Below are positions 1 through 12,314 of a DNA stretch of 64,000 bases, piece after piece. The notes under the pieces are model-generated. The model ran no database searches and was not told the DNA's origin. It saw only the letters and a list, made by a program, of their open reading frames with translations. The position numbers and the translations under genes were made by a program. Every line of letters starts with the position of its first letter. Position 1 is the stretch's first letter. Source of the stretch: Acanthochlamys bracteata (Eukaryota; Streptophyta; Magnoliopsida; Pandanales; Velloziaceae); contig CM034137.1 of the NCBI GenBank assembly GCA_019914995.1, positions 4,429,155 to 4,493,154 on the forward strand, written 5' to 3'.

Positions 1-6
1 CTGCCG

Positions 7-1051
7 ATGGTTCTCAATTACTCATTATTAAGTCTAGATGTATTATTTGAGATACTTTTAACTTACCATTTGCTTTATATATTTCACCTATTACTTTCAA
101 TCGTATTTCTATTAATAGCATTTGTGAGAGTCAATTTATTATTACCTTTGATTTCTTGTATTGTAAAAGATTCTCATGCTGGCTATGCGATTGGTTGTGC
201 TAATAGAAAGAAACGGTTGTATTACATAGAATATCTTAATATCCCTTTCTCTAATCTTTTCAGTATTAGTTTTGCTGATGTTGTTTGATCTACTACTGGC
301 ACAGATATTTGAATCATATTTTCGAATCTCGTTTAAGGGTTTATTCCAAAGTCGAGCTCTTGGACAAGTATATTTTTTTCACTATCTGCATTTACGGATT
401 ATAAATTGGTAAAATATTTAGCCTTATGTTTCAGTATGAGTTCATCTAAAGCTAAATATTCTTTCGAGTTAATTCATTCTAATATTTGGGAATATGCTCC
501 TATCTCTTCTATGACAGATTCTCTTTATTATTTAATTTTATTGATGATTACTTGTTATATTTAGGTTTATCCGACGCGTAATCATTCAATGCTTCCTACT
601 ATGTATGAATTATACTCAGCTTAACACTAGAATTATACTTTTTTTTCTGATTGTACTCGTGATTATCTCTCAGTTATAATGAAATCTATCTTACAATCTC
701 ATGTCACTTTTTTTAAACAGTCATGTCCTTATACTTATGAATAGAATGGGGTGGTAGAATGCAAACATTGCCACATGTTTTAGACTGCTCGTGCTTTTTT
801 ATTATTATATTTTGTACGTCAAATTTTTTGAGCAGAGGCAATTTTTAATTTTGTTAATTTTATCAATAATCACTTCATCATCTGTTTTATGTGACAAGAG
901 CTTTTATGAGAGTCATTTTTTATCTACTCTGACTGTAGCATGCTTCGTACTTTTTGGATGTATTTATTTTGTTCTTCTTCGTCCGACTGAACGCGCGAAG
1001 CTGATAGTATTATGTATTTACTGTGAGCTATATATATGTAACTCCGACTGA
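7..1051 (+). pseudogene. decayed Ty1/copia pol fragment (pre-integrase and integrase)
   Basis: Three plus-strand frames carry pieces of a copia polyprotein in the right order. At 7-288 a frame ends in a stretch like the end of a GAG-pre-integrase domain (KDSHAGYAIG followed by LYYI). At about 450-580 comes a match to the start of the integrase core (FELIHSDIWGYAP). At about 720-800 is a decayed form of the conserved integrase motif, read here as SCPYTYE, a stop, then NGVVECKH. At 791-1051 the integrase C-terminal part reads as FLSTLTVACFVLFG. Stops and frame changes separate the pieces, so it is dead. The element starts outside the window; no LTR is visible here. Confidence 0.75.
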
Positions 1052-2250
1052 ACAGAGGTTGAACACACAACTGTCTCCTACTCAATGTATAGAAACTTTT
1101 AAACTTGCAAAGTATTTCAAAGATCAATTTATGTTCTAGTTGCATAACATGTACTAGAAAAATAGCTATGCAAGCAACGTGATTGTACAAATCGGCCACT
1201 TGTTTCAGGTACGAAGAGAGCAACTTACAATGCATGTAGAGATTGCCAACTTTTGTCTGCAGTACACAGATAAAAAGACTTGAGAGAAAGATAACTCAGA
1301 GAAGTAACTTCATAGGATCTTTCTTCCTCCGAAGGCCGTGAAAGACCTGGGTGGCATTCAGTAACATATAAGCTATCAGATGCCACTTCAAAGCTTGATA
1401 AGACAATCAAGGTACTTCATAAATACCTAGGCAGGGAATAGTTTGTCTTTTATTGATAAGATGCAGTATCTGCAAGCACATCTAACGGAAATATCGGTTC
1501 TGCTGATTTGTCTAGTTATTGTGAAGTTGTAAAATTCAGTCTCTTCTTGTTGTTTTCTGACAAATGCTTTAACAATTCCGTAAATTCTCTTACACGTCAA
1601 CTTCTATTTAAAACCACTGAACAGCAAATCTGTGGCAGGCAGCTTCTGTATTCTTTTGTCCTGGACAGTGAACAATTCGTATCTTTATTTTTCCTGAAAT
1701 ATAATGTGCAAGTGTATGTATGCCTGCAGGGAAATATAATGTGCAAGTGTATGTATGCCTGCAGGCAATTGATAACATTTACTTTGAGACACAGTACCGG
1801 AGGGAATAGTGTAGTAGTAAAGGGAAGCCCAGCCCTTGCTTTCTCAGAAATTCACTTGTTCTGCTGCTTCTAAGCTTCGTAACATGGTGCAGAAGTTACA
1901 AATCCTACTCTTTTCATTTCTACCTGAACAACTGGTTTACTGATGTAGATCTGTTCTAATTTTGGCTAATTCTCTTCCTTTTGTTTCTTTTAAATTTTTT
2001 ACGTAAATGTTAATTTAGCTAAGTTGTTATGGATCAAATTGTAGTAGAGTAACTCGACTACAATATTTCCTCTTCGAGTGCTGATATTGTCGAAACCTTC
2101 TCTCTTGTGCAGTCTGCACTTGGTTTCAAGTAACTGCAACGGCATACTTTCTTACAATGGTCTTGATGCTTGATGTGGCAAAAGATCCTTTTGAGGAATG
2201 TAGAGAGGGACGGCATAGATAACATGTACATGACTGAGTGATGGAGCATT
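1052..2250. other. no gene recognised
   Basis: I see no convincing coding region. Short open frames on both strands show no motif I know. The only clear structure is a 35-bp tandem duplication at 1696-1765, listed separately. Confidence 0.5.
1696..1765. repeat. perfect 35-bp tandem duplication
   Basis: Two consecutive identical 35-base units (1696-1730 and 1731-1765) each begin gaaatataatgtgc and end tgcctgcagg. There is no mismatch between them, which suggests a recent slippage or fill-in event. Confidence 0.9.
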
Positions 2251-2890
2251 AGTCATAGTTCTATATATGCTACTATACAATAATATTTGAGTAAATTATG
2301 ATACAGTTCAATGCCCTGTAAATATTCACGCCAGAATCCATTACTACAATTAAGGTGTGATATTCTTCATTCACTTGGTTCCATTAGAATTGCAAACATT
2401 TATCCAAGCTTTACTTCTCCAAACATTTGTCCAAGCTTTTTACCCTAGCTCAGGAAAGATGTTGTATCTAGTATTCCTATATGTTTCATGTGAAGAAGTG
2501 TCTGCTGAACTCTTCAGTGATTATTAGCTACTGGTAAGTTTGTGACCTTAACTCTTATTGTTCGATCATTTTATGAGAAACTAACATTCAATATCTAAAA
2601 TGTTAACAGTCATACCCGTGATGGAATTACTTTAACCCCTGTTTTATTGACGTATACTCGAGCTTGCTATGCCAGTAAACAGCATTTTTTTCTCTTCTGC
2701 TTTTGACAGAAACGATATTTGATCCACTTGCATCTCATGCATTCAAGCACATTTTAGAGCTAGTGACTTGTGTTACACCCAACTATAGTCATTAATTTAC
2801 ACGTTGAGGACTCAGTAATACTCAATTTGCAGATTGAGGTATGGCCTTGAGATTGAAATAACACTCATGCACGCCGAGATTTGGAAGGAA
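2251..2890. other. 3' flank of the Sec14-like gene
   Basis: This stretch lies downstream of the stop codon of the minus-strand Sec14-like gene. It should hold its 3' UTR, but I could not place a polyadenylation site. No coding region is seen. Confidence 0.4.
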
Positions 2891-5800
2891 TCAGCCTCTA
2901 AACTCTGGTGGCACGGTTTGTTCGGTGAAGTACTCCTTTCTGACAGCTTCGGCATTGCAAAATCTCACCTAAATTACAGTAATATAGGGTTAAACAACTA
3001 TACAATGGTCCAACACGGCAAACGCTGTAGTTTCCAAGCAAAACCAGAACAACTAGAAATTAGAGTAAACTCGAGCTATTAATTGCTCTAATTCAGTCAC
3101 TCACCAGAGAGGCATATGACTTCATCCAAGGTTTGATTAGTTGCCAAATTGGCTGAAACACAAAAGGAGGATCCACAAAAAGCACCTGTCCAAGCCGCCT
3201 AGGGTAGTACCCGTAGAATACATCAATCTGGCACAGTAGCCAAAGGCAAATAAATATAACAGCTAGTAGAAAATGAGGATCATACGATAATATAAAGTAG
3301 AGATGCTAAACTATTCAGCAGCTCTAAGCAGTCTAGTTGAAGTACTGGCAATTCAAACTCAAGAAGCACATTTTCATCCTTAGATATAGTAGTGTCAATG
3401 TGTGTTAGCTCACTAAGAGCAGATAGAGACATTTTTAGATGAGAGCGATACAGTGGAGAGAGGAGCAAGATCGTAGATACAACTTACCAAGAACTTTAAG
3501 AACGAAATATCTCCATTCTCTGGACCGAAACCACGTAGATCATATATCCCAAGTATCTGGTCTATACCAGAAGGAAGCTTCCTCAATGCTTCCTCGATCA
3601 AAAGGACGCACAGCTTCTCGTTTTGACTGGCATCCTGCTTCTGTATCCAAATTTAGGATATTGTTATAACAACGGTACTAATTAGAGCAATATGCAGAAT
3701 CAAAACATGTATCTAGTGCAACAATAGAAACTCACATTCTCTTCCCATAAAGATCAATGAGTCAGATATTGTAGCAATTTCAAGAAACAAACTCTATTAG
3801 ATTCCAACGACTATTTGAGAGGCCTCAGCAACAACATTAGACGACTTGGCTTCTCACAATGTCATTGAAGATTTAGTACAAGTTTTCATTTATCCTTATA
3901 AAGTTTACATGCTTATGGTAAAATGAAATTATAAGATGGATACAGATTTATTGTATTATGGTTGCAACTAACATGGAATGAATCACATCAGCACTACTCT
4001 GTCAAAATAACAAAGCATGAAATTACATACTGCTGGATAGTGCTTTGAGGCAAACGCCAAGAGGACAGGTCTCCCATAGATGTCTAAATGGTCATGCACG
4101 TACGCCTTGCGAGTGCCATATAACTCCCCAACATCTTGTATGGACAATCCTGAAACTCCAAACTCCTGGTGCCATTTCTTATAATGATGCAAGGCAACAA
4201 AACCAGCTAGTGCTTGAGATGATCTGTCACACCTTATCTAATTTGGCATAAGAATCTTAGAAAATCAATAGGTTGGCCACCAAATAAAAGGAAAACCTAT
4301 GCATAAAAAACTTAGGATAACAGTGTCCCATGCACGCATGTATCCAACACCTTCATCCACTAACAAACAACTAAAAAACATGGCATACAAAGTGAAACTC
4401 TAATAAGGAAAAATGCAGATGATGCAAGAATAAAAAGTTAAAATTAGGTGGAAGAAAACCAAGGCTATCCATGTGTAGCAACAGGCTCCCAAAGGAATTG
4501 ACAATATTTCCTAAAAAGACCTTCGCAAACACTTGTGCTGATAATATTCAGTAGACACTACATTTGGTGAATGCAAATAACTCATTGTTGATTATGCCAT
4601 TAGATTGTTGATGTAAGTCTATGGACAGAGGGACTCCATACTATTCAGTGGGGAACCACCATCTGTTACAAGTTTTTAGACTTGTTATTTCATCAGAAGC
4701 CCCACAACCTTCAATACATTTCATAGATGGGAAGGGTGAATTTGGAAATTGGTATCATAGCCCCAAAAGGTAATAATAGGTCTGTCATGGATCATAAGTG
4801 ATGGGAACTGTAATGGAAAGCATATTTTCCTATTCACTCACATGCTATAGAAAGGAAATTTACGTAGTTATGCATCCCATTGCAAAGAATGTTGAAACTA
4901 TATAGGTCAATGAAGTATTAAATCCTCTTCTTAAAGTTCATTTAAGCATGAAGAATAATGAAGGACATATTCCTACGCAGATATAAATCTCAGTTAAGCT
5001 TTAAAAAGAAAACTGAAGTTCAAAGGATACTATAGCTTTCGTCAACTTGGGAACAGTTTCTTCCACAGAGAACCTTCTGTCCTTCAAAAACCAAAAGATC
5101 ATGTCTTCATCATCTCTTCCATTTCTGCCAGTTGGAAGGCCAGGATACTCCTCGAGCTTTTCTCTGACTTCCAACACAAGCTGCATAATATAGGAGACAG
5201 TGGCATAAAAAAGAAACAAAGTTTAAGGCAAATGCCAATAGAAAATATGTCAAAAGAAGAGAATATGAAGTAAAGCTCACATACTGGACAACCATAAGGA
5301 TATCAAGACTAGGGAAAACAATTTGATATAATGAAGTTATGCAGCATAAAAATATACCGGACCTCATGTGGAAATTCATTGAAGGACAAAAGTTTCTATA
5401 CGAACATGATCCCACCAGGTAACGTTCTAACCAGTCACTATTGAGAAGTATGACTTCAATGCATCCAATGAGTAGACATCAGCCTGTAGTCCAAACATGT
5501 GACATAGCAATCTCTAATGTTATAGATGTTATGAGTTTCCTAAGAGCCAATCTGAAATAATAATTGCTTCATATCTCGTGAATAGCCATCTAACAGCAAT
5601 TCTTCAGTTAAGCTGTTAAGGAGTAGAGTATATATCCATAATCTGGGTATGTGAAATACCTCCTGCAATGAATTCAAGAAAGGTTCCTTGAAATTCGACA
5701 GAACTTCAACCATGGCTCTTTATTACACCCCCATTCATTGTTTTACAAATGTTTCTAGCACTTTTACTTTTGCCCCTATATCCATATATGTTAGCCAAGA

Positions 5801-7200
5801 GCAAGTTGGAGCTGCTATCTTGAGGAACTAGCTCGATAAGTTATCTTGCCACATGCTTAGCAAGATCAACGTTGCAATGGTTCCTTGAGGCCCCAAGATG
5901 GGCTCTCCAAACAACATCATTAGCAAATTATAAGTTGAATTGCATCCTTGAGATGTCCTGCGCAGCTTAGGAGGTCAACCATGCAGCCGTAGTACTGGGA
6001 TCTTAGGAGTCAACCATACATGGACCTCATAGTACCAAAGTAATAATAACCTTTGCACTGAGTTAGCATTGCCACAAGCATTTAAAAAGAGTTCTAAAAG
6101 TTAAATCATCATGCACTACCAGCTGTTTTTCCACATCATGAAAGAGAGAAACAGCATTACTTCCATAGCCATGTACCGCAAACCCAGAAATCATTGTATT
6201 CCAATGGTCTTTGCTCTTTTGGAAATGCTAAATCTCTTCAGTAGTATCAATAAACCACATTTGACATACATATTAATAAGCACAACACCAACAATGCCAT
6301 CTAATGGAAATCTATATTCATCTATTTGAGGAGAAAAATCACATTCTGGAATCTGTCAAACAGTTTGGAGCATCAACAAGCCTATCAAGCTTGACATACC
6401 ATCAATCAGTGTGTTCCAGGAACTAAATCCTTGTGAGGAGTAGAATCAAATAGAACGTGTGGAGAATCAACATCACCACATCTAGCATACATAAAAGTAA
6501 AGGAATTTTATACAAACAAGTCTATGCTCTCGGGACTATTTAAGACCTGGCAATCGATTCTCTTTCCATCCTTAATCGCAAAAGCACTTGCACAAGCTTT
6601 AAGAACAACGGCAAAAGTAAACTTGTACAATTAAACATGCTCTTGTAACATACGGTAACACAATGATTAATTTCCATGGACACAACCTTTATTCACATTC
6701 TCTAATCATGTGGCTCCAGACAAACGCACTTAAAGTATTAAGCTGCTTAAGAAGCACGGCAGCATATTCCAAACTACCAATTTGTTAACTAACTTGCATT
6801 ACCAAAAATCTCAGAAGTTAAACTAAACGGGCAAGCTTTTGCTTCAATTTCCTCTCATTAGACATCAGAATGACAACTAATTACCAATTTTCCACTTATC
6901 TTAAGAATCTGCATTCTCTCGTCAATGTCTGTTCTCATCCACTTTGATTCTGTACTAATGATAGAACACTACAATTAAAATTACAATTCCTCAATTAAAA
7001 CTCGGCAACCATTTCCATGAAAAACTCTGTAATTTGAACTATTCTAAGATGTAAAATTTCATTTTAAGAATGTATACCTTGCGAGTATCTAGGGAACTGA
7101 GGTTATGGTTCTGGGCGGAGCAGCATAAGGAGAGAGGCGTGGGCCTGACGAGGGCCGGAGGAGAAGCGAGACGCAGAGGCTGAGTTAATCGCAGCGTCAT
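2891..7200 (-). CDS. plastid-targeted Sec14/CRAL-TRIO domain protein (At5g63060-like)
   Basis: Six minus-strand exons give a 257-residue protein: 7078-7200, 5031-5180, 4031-4177, 3488-3640, 3105-3227 and 2891-2968 (stop TGA). Every exon is a whole number of codons, so all five introns are phase 0, and all have GT-AG borders. Residues 1-41 are rich in Ser, Pro, Leu and Arg and lack acidic residues until Asp38, as in a chloroplast transit peptide. Residues 42-91 form the CRAL-TRIO N-terminal part ([20 protein letters not shown]). The lipid-binding domain follows, with [44 protein letters not shown] and a C-terminal KEYFTEQT block. Sec14 domains bind phosphatidylinositol or other hydrophobic ligands. 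Length and block order agree with the Arabidopsis protein as I remember it. The start is the first ATG before the transit peptide. It appears intact; the ligand is unknown. Confidence 0.9.
5181..7077 (-). other. intron 1 of the Sec14-like gene
   Basis: The donor reads GTATAC directly after the AAG codon at 7078, and the acceptor reads TATGCAG before CTT at 5180. At 1.9 kb it is much the longest intron of the gene, and the extra length includes a decayed PPR gene on the same strand. Confidence 0.85.
5713..6640 (-). pseudogene. PPR protein pseudogene inside intron 1 of the Sec14-like gene
   Basis: Read on the minus strand from right to left, broken frames match a plant PPR protein of the PLS class. 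At about 6600 there is [20 protein letters not shown]; at about 6490, [11 protein letters not shown] followed by [11 protein letters not shown]; at about 6200, [11 protein letters not shown]; at about 5960, [20 protein letters not shown]; and at about 5900, [20 protein letters not shown], typical of the E-motif end of the family. Frame changes and stops, for example a TAA soon after the last block, inactivate it. Active family members bind RNA in plastids or mitochondria. PPR genes are often intronless, which fits insertion as one piece. Only the C-terminal part of the family length is present. Confidence 0.8.
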
Positions 7201-8182
7201 CGAATGCAGGTAGTTTAGGTCTAACGGCAGCTTGCTGAGTTTCTTTTTATTTGGTCCGTTAGATACCCAGTATAATGGGCCGTGCCTAGTAATTTGTTAA
7301 TGTTCTAAGTTATATTTTCTGGGCCTAGTTTATTTCTATTATAGTTGTAAATCGGCCGAGCCGAAGACGAGAAAATTGTAACTTGCTCGAGGAACGGTTT
7401 CTGCATAAATACTGCTATTCTCTGTGGCTACTAAGATACTAACATTTAAGGAAAAAAAGGGCTATTTTCTGTGCAGTTATCGTCATGGATTACACCAAAA
7501 TTATCACTTCTTTAGGATTTTCATAGCAGTTATTCTCATTTTATCATATATTATACAAAAGTTTGGAAATAGACATAAGGTATGTTTTTTTTTCATTCAC
7601 AGAAAGTTATTTTTTTTAGAAAGTATGCTTTTAAAAAATAAATTATACAGAGTATATTATTACAAAAGAATAAAAAATTAGTTGATTGATTTTTTAATTA
7701 AGAAATTCACTTCTGGATTTAAAAGAATATTTCCTTAGTCCTGATGAACTAGAAAGTAAGTAAGCTGAGTCTATACCCCAAAACTTCGCTCTTGCTTTTG
7801 AACTATTGCCTAATTCTTAGATTCAGCTGAGTTCCGCTATGAAGATGATGATGCATGTTGAGAATCTGGAAGCATATGCATGAAGACCCTGGAATATAAT
7901 AATGGCGCACAATATCATTCAAGACCATCGTTATAATAAATTTCATGTAGAAACAATCACGCATGACTATGATTGCCATTCTTAAGGAGTTCACTTGACT
8001 CTTTGCTGTGATGCCATGTTGGTTTGCAGTATCTTTTCGGTGCGCACTTAATTTGGTCTCACTGATCGATCTCAGGCAGGAATCTTATGATTTATGTCTA
8101 TGTAGCTACTTTGAGGAAAGCATGGAATGATGTTTATAGTACTCATCGCGTTCATAGTATACCTTATTCCTTTTCTTGCTCC
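7201..8182. other. 5' flank of the Sec14-like gene
   Basis: This is the upstream region of the minus-strand Sec14-like gene and should contain its promoter. I could not assign a TATA box or transcription start with confidence. No gene is recognised here; the 85-codon open frame at 7424-7681 is AT-rich and resembles nothing known to me. Confidence 0.45.
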
Positions 8183-8451
8183 TAAGGGTCTGTTTGGATA
8201 TAAGAGTAATAAATAAGAGTAAATAAGAGTAAGATTAAACAAGAGTAGATTATTCGAGTGGAGACGAGAGTAAGAGTAATAATTTATCTTATCTTGTTTG
8301 GATATATTAATAAGATTAATAAAGAGTACAAATTATTCTTGTTTGGTAACTAAAGAATAAATAAGAGTAATTTTTATAAAAAGACAAAAATATCTTTTTA
8401 TGTCTTTTTAGGTAAGTGTCACATACAAATCTTTTAGACATTAAGGCCATG

Positions 8452-8590
8452 TTTGGCTAAGCTTAAAATTTATAACATATTTTTAAAATATTTTTTGTTT
8501 AATATTTTTTATAATAATATTTATAAACCTATTAATAAATATATTTTATAACATAAAGATATATTTTCCCTTTAATTTACATTTGAAGCT
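8452..8590. repeat. AT-rich MITE-like fragment
   Basis: The sequence starts with ggccatgtttggctaagc and continues as an AT-rich tract. A similar tail, reverse complemented as ggccttgtttactttgc, lies near 12570. These look like ends of a small foldback element, but I could not define a complete copy. Confidence 0.3.
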
Positions 8591-8643
8591 TCCTAAGTAA
8601 CTATAGATGCACCTCTTGTACGCCTAGCAAGAGAGCTATTGAT
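8590..8643 (-). pseudogene. second, decayed copy of the candidate terminal exon
   Basis: This minus-strand stretch repeats the acceptor context and start of the exon at 9059-9224 (TTTTGCAG, then codons for NSSLARR), but meets a stop after about 16 codons. The similarity also covers about 45 bases of the upstream intron (AACAAA, TTAGACAT, GCATAAA), so exon and intron edge were duplicated together. Confidence 0.45.
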
Positions 8644-9058
8644 CTGCAAAACAAAATTAGACATCCGCATAAAATGCAATATATAAGAAGTTCTTAGAAC
8701 TACCAGCTAATGAAACCTCATATTTACCTTACATGTCTTTCCAAATTCATTTTCATGACTATTAACTACTTTCAAGATAGCGAATACACAACTCAAGCAT
8801 ATAAATAATTTTTCAAATTTCTAAGAATAGCTGCAAGGGCACAACAGAATAAGAAAACCAAACAAAACAATGATATTTGCTGGAATTAATAACAAACAGA
8901 AACGATGAGCCAAAATACAACTGTATAACATTGCTTAGCTACATAAATATTTAGTAATGCTGTTCATTCATATAGATAAAGAAAGCATCTCAACAAAATA
9001 TCCATAATAACAAAATTTCTCAAGTCATTACCACTACTTATAATAGATACATTCAAGC

Positions 9059-12000
9059 CTACGACAAATCAGTGTAAGCCATAGGCGCTCCAAGACCTAG
9101 GAATCTACGTGTTGGTTGCCCTTGTATAGATTTGCTGACTGTTGTGGGCAGAGACCATTCTGATGACACCACTAGATTGATGGCTCGCCTAGCAAAAGCT
9201 CGTCTTGCAAAAGAGCCATTGAATCTGCAAAACAAAGTTAGACATCAGCATAAATGCAACATGAACTTCTCAAAACTATAATGAGACCTCCCACGTTATA
9301 AACAAAGAACCACCAAAATTAATATATGAAGAAATACAATATCAACGTATCCTATTTATGCTTTCATATCAATGTGGCGCACTAAATCCATAGAGATCGT
9401 TATGTCCATAAATCCACATCATGACATTTCATATCAATTAGCATAAGTCCTATAACACACAATTAGACAACTAACATAAGTCCTAATAAATACTATAAAT
9501 ATATATATATAAGTTAACAACAAGATATGAGTTAATGAAGTCTATAAATACTATAAATAGTATGAGTTAACAGCAATACTATACACTATACATACATATA
9601 TGAGTTAATGAAGTATTCACTAATAGCAAAGTCCTATAAATATTATACTAAGAGCAAGTAGTTAATGAGTTAAGCCTAGGAACAAGATAAAATTGTAATA
9701 GCAAAGTACTGGATATTTATATAAACATCCAGTAGAGCCCAAGCACAAGCCATTGGAAGACATGCATAGCAGTGGAACAACAAGTAGTTAAATGGGTTAG
9801 ATATTTATATAAACAGCCAGTGGATATACATAGCCAGTAAAAGTGTGCAAAACACACAATTGAAGAAAAAGGGCACACAAAACACAATTGAAGAAAAATG
9901 GTGCCAAAAAAATATGCTTACAATGTTCTAGAGTACAACTACAGGAAAACAACAATGACTTGGGGTGGGTGGGGGGGGGTGGGGGTTGCGGTGAATGGGG
10001 GTTGGGTGGATATTAAAAGAAAAGAAGAAGGCATATGATGCCATCAGTCTCCAATAGCTCATGGCTAATGCTATAAATGCTGTACTTCAAGGTGGAGTTT
10101 AAGTGTCCTTTTGACTTGCCATATGATTATGAATAAACTATTAAGCAAATTTATATACTAACAAAGCATCTGTCCAACAACAAAGCAAACTTATATGTTA
10201 TAGCAGACTTAAATACTAATAAAACTCAAACATACAACATCTGTATATACTAGGCAGCTGAAACTAGCATCTAAAAAACTATGGCTTCATCAAGAGCTAA
10301 AGAATTTATTTACTACAGAAACGAGTAAGCTTTTCCTGACAAAATGGAAATGCTAATCCACCATCAAATCCGCTTAAGCAAGAAGAAGAATACATTCTTA
10401 CTATGCACAAATTGTAATAAAGCGCTATATTCTTCTGTAATCCGCTTCAAAACCTAAAGAACTACATTGCAGTTGTTTGCTTATTTATTCCACTTTAAGT
10501 CTTACTTCTCCAGTGAAGTGCTCAATACAAACAAACCATATGTCTTAATTCTTTGCATGAATCCCTTGCTCAAGGATGTATAGCTAGTTCTATAAAACAA
10601 CCATGATTAATAGCTAGAACCTTTTGCTTCTTACACAAATGACACTAGATGGAATTAGCAGAGTACTAAGAGAACTACATATACAAACAGTGAGTTAGAT
10701 ACATGCAAAATTCAACACATGTCAAAGAATGAATCATCCATTAACAACTTAATCACTAATACAGTGAGCTTCATGAAAAGTACAATAATGGTTACGAATA
10801 ACAAGTTCAACTCACAATACACTAAGATCAAAGTAAATTAGTCAATAAAGATACTTATATAAGCATGTGTTTGCATCCTGTAAATCATACACTAAAATCA
10901 GAAATGCTACAAAAATTTACAAATCAATCTAGGAATACAGGAAGAAATCCTCATTATAACTCTCTAATCAATCTATTACCCAAAATTATTTATCCACTTC
11001 GCATAAACATTTAACAGAGTTTTAGAAAATCTACTTCACAAACATTAAACATCCCAAAGTAAATCCTAAGAACAAACACAACTGGATTAACAATGGTCGC
11101 ATGTAAGCAATCCATCAATCAGTCTTCTTTCTTTTCTAAAGTTTGTTATTTTCTCTGTTTTTTCAATCACTGAATTCTAGTTTGCTTTATAGAGTGAAAT
11201 ATAGTGCTCAATATGCTCTGTCCACCCACTTTAGCCACAGCATTCTAACAAAAGCAAGAAAATTCACAAATTGGCTACAGCAACACCTAAAAGATTGAAC
11301 GTTTATAGTTTCTGTTTTCAAGTTCTTCCCAAAACAAGACCAAACAGAGCATAAAACCCAAGTTTCATTCAACAAGTTCCTAGGTCCACAAAGAATAACA
11401 AAATTCCAAATTCCACTCAGCAATATTTTTAATAATGGAAAAAAAAAATCAAGCACAGAAGTCTCTAGAACTAATTAAACAATACGAAAGAACCAAATCA
11501 ACAAAAAAAGATTATGAATCGAAACCAGTTCACATACCAATGAAGTAGATAAAAAAAAAATCAACAGTAATTGAGAAAAAAATCAATCGAGACAGCGCTG
11601 GCGAAGTAGCTCCAGAAGAAATCAAATAGCAGAAACCACCATAACAAGGGAGATATGGCGATGCTGATGAAAAAAAAAATTGAAACCGACGAAACAAACT
11701 AAAACAGATGAAATGAGCAGCGGAAAAGAAAACGAATAAAGAATGTGAATTGCTGCAACTGTATCGAGTGAAAATCAGCGAAAATTGAAATCAACATTAA
11801 GTACTATCTCCAAATTGAAGAAACAATTCGAGAAATCAAATCGAAATTGAGAAAGAAATTGAAACCGATGAAGCAAATGAAACAGATCAAAAGAAGCGGC
11901 AAAATTAAAAAAGAAACGAAGTTTAACAACGTACCTCTGTCGGTGGCGGCGAGACGGCGAGCGACGCTGCGAGATCGGAGGAGAGCGCGACGAGCGAAAT

Positions 12001-12125
12001 CCAGTTGAGCGAAAGCAATTATCGAGCTGCTGCAGCTGAGACCGACTAAAATTAAAACCTAGCTCGTGTGTAAATCTCATCAAATAATATGGGTAATATA
12101 AGAATTTCACACCATCTATAGTCAT
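9059..12125 (-). other. candidate small spliced gene inside the TIR element
   Basis: On the minus strand an open frame from an ATG at 12125 runs to a good donor (ACAGAG then GTACGT) with the exon ending at 11935. It contains the block QRRSPSRRHRQ. At 9224 a good acceptor (TTTTGCAG) starts a frame open for 54 residues, with SFARRAFARRAINL and GQPTRRFLGLGAPMAY, ending in TAG at 9059-9061. The two frames are compatible across the splice and would give about 118 residues. The start could lie further inside, because the first 30 or so residues are AT-rich. I do not recognise the product; the Arg-rich N-terminal half would fit organelle targeting, which is only a guess. The 2.7-kb gap may hide other exons. 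Confidence 0.3.
9962..9985 (+). other. G-rich tract with quadruplex potential
   Basis: Runs of 4, 3, 9 and 5 guanines are separated by single thymines, which is an ideal pattern for a very short-loop G-quadruplex. A further G-rich run follows to about 10010. It is an isolated tract in an otherwise AT-rich region. Confidence 0.75.
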
Positions 12126-12314
12126 CCAAAATTCTCTTTATCTGATTACACCCCATATTGGGGTGTAACCGATTACACCCGAATGAAGATTAATGGGGAG
12201 AAATTTTACTCCCCATTAATCTTATAAATTCATTGCCAAACGGGAGCAACGAGGAGCAATTCGTTCACTTACTCCCAATTACTCTCCTTCACTCCAAATC
12301 CAAACAGAGTGTAA

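Larger units (their letters stand above)
8183..12314. mobile_element. PIF/Harbinger-like TIR element, about 4.1 kb, no transposase seen
   Basis: The left end reads GGGTCTGTTTGGAT at 8186 and the right end, reverse complemented, reads CACTCTGTTTGGAT up to 12311. Both are flanked by TAA (8183-8185 and 12312-12314), the target duplication size and sequence typical of PIF/Harbinger elements. The similarity continues inward: both ends have a second GTTTGG block followed by TAAGATTAAT and GAGTA. No transposase or Myb-like second ORF is visible, so it would be non-autonomous. Inside lie possible spliced minus-strand exons and a G-rich tract. The TIRs are short, and coincidence between two unrelated ends is not fully excluded. 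Confidence 0.6.
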
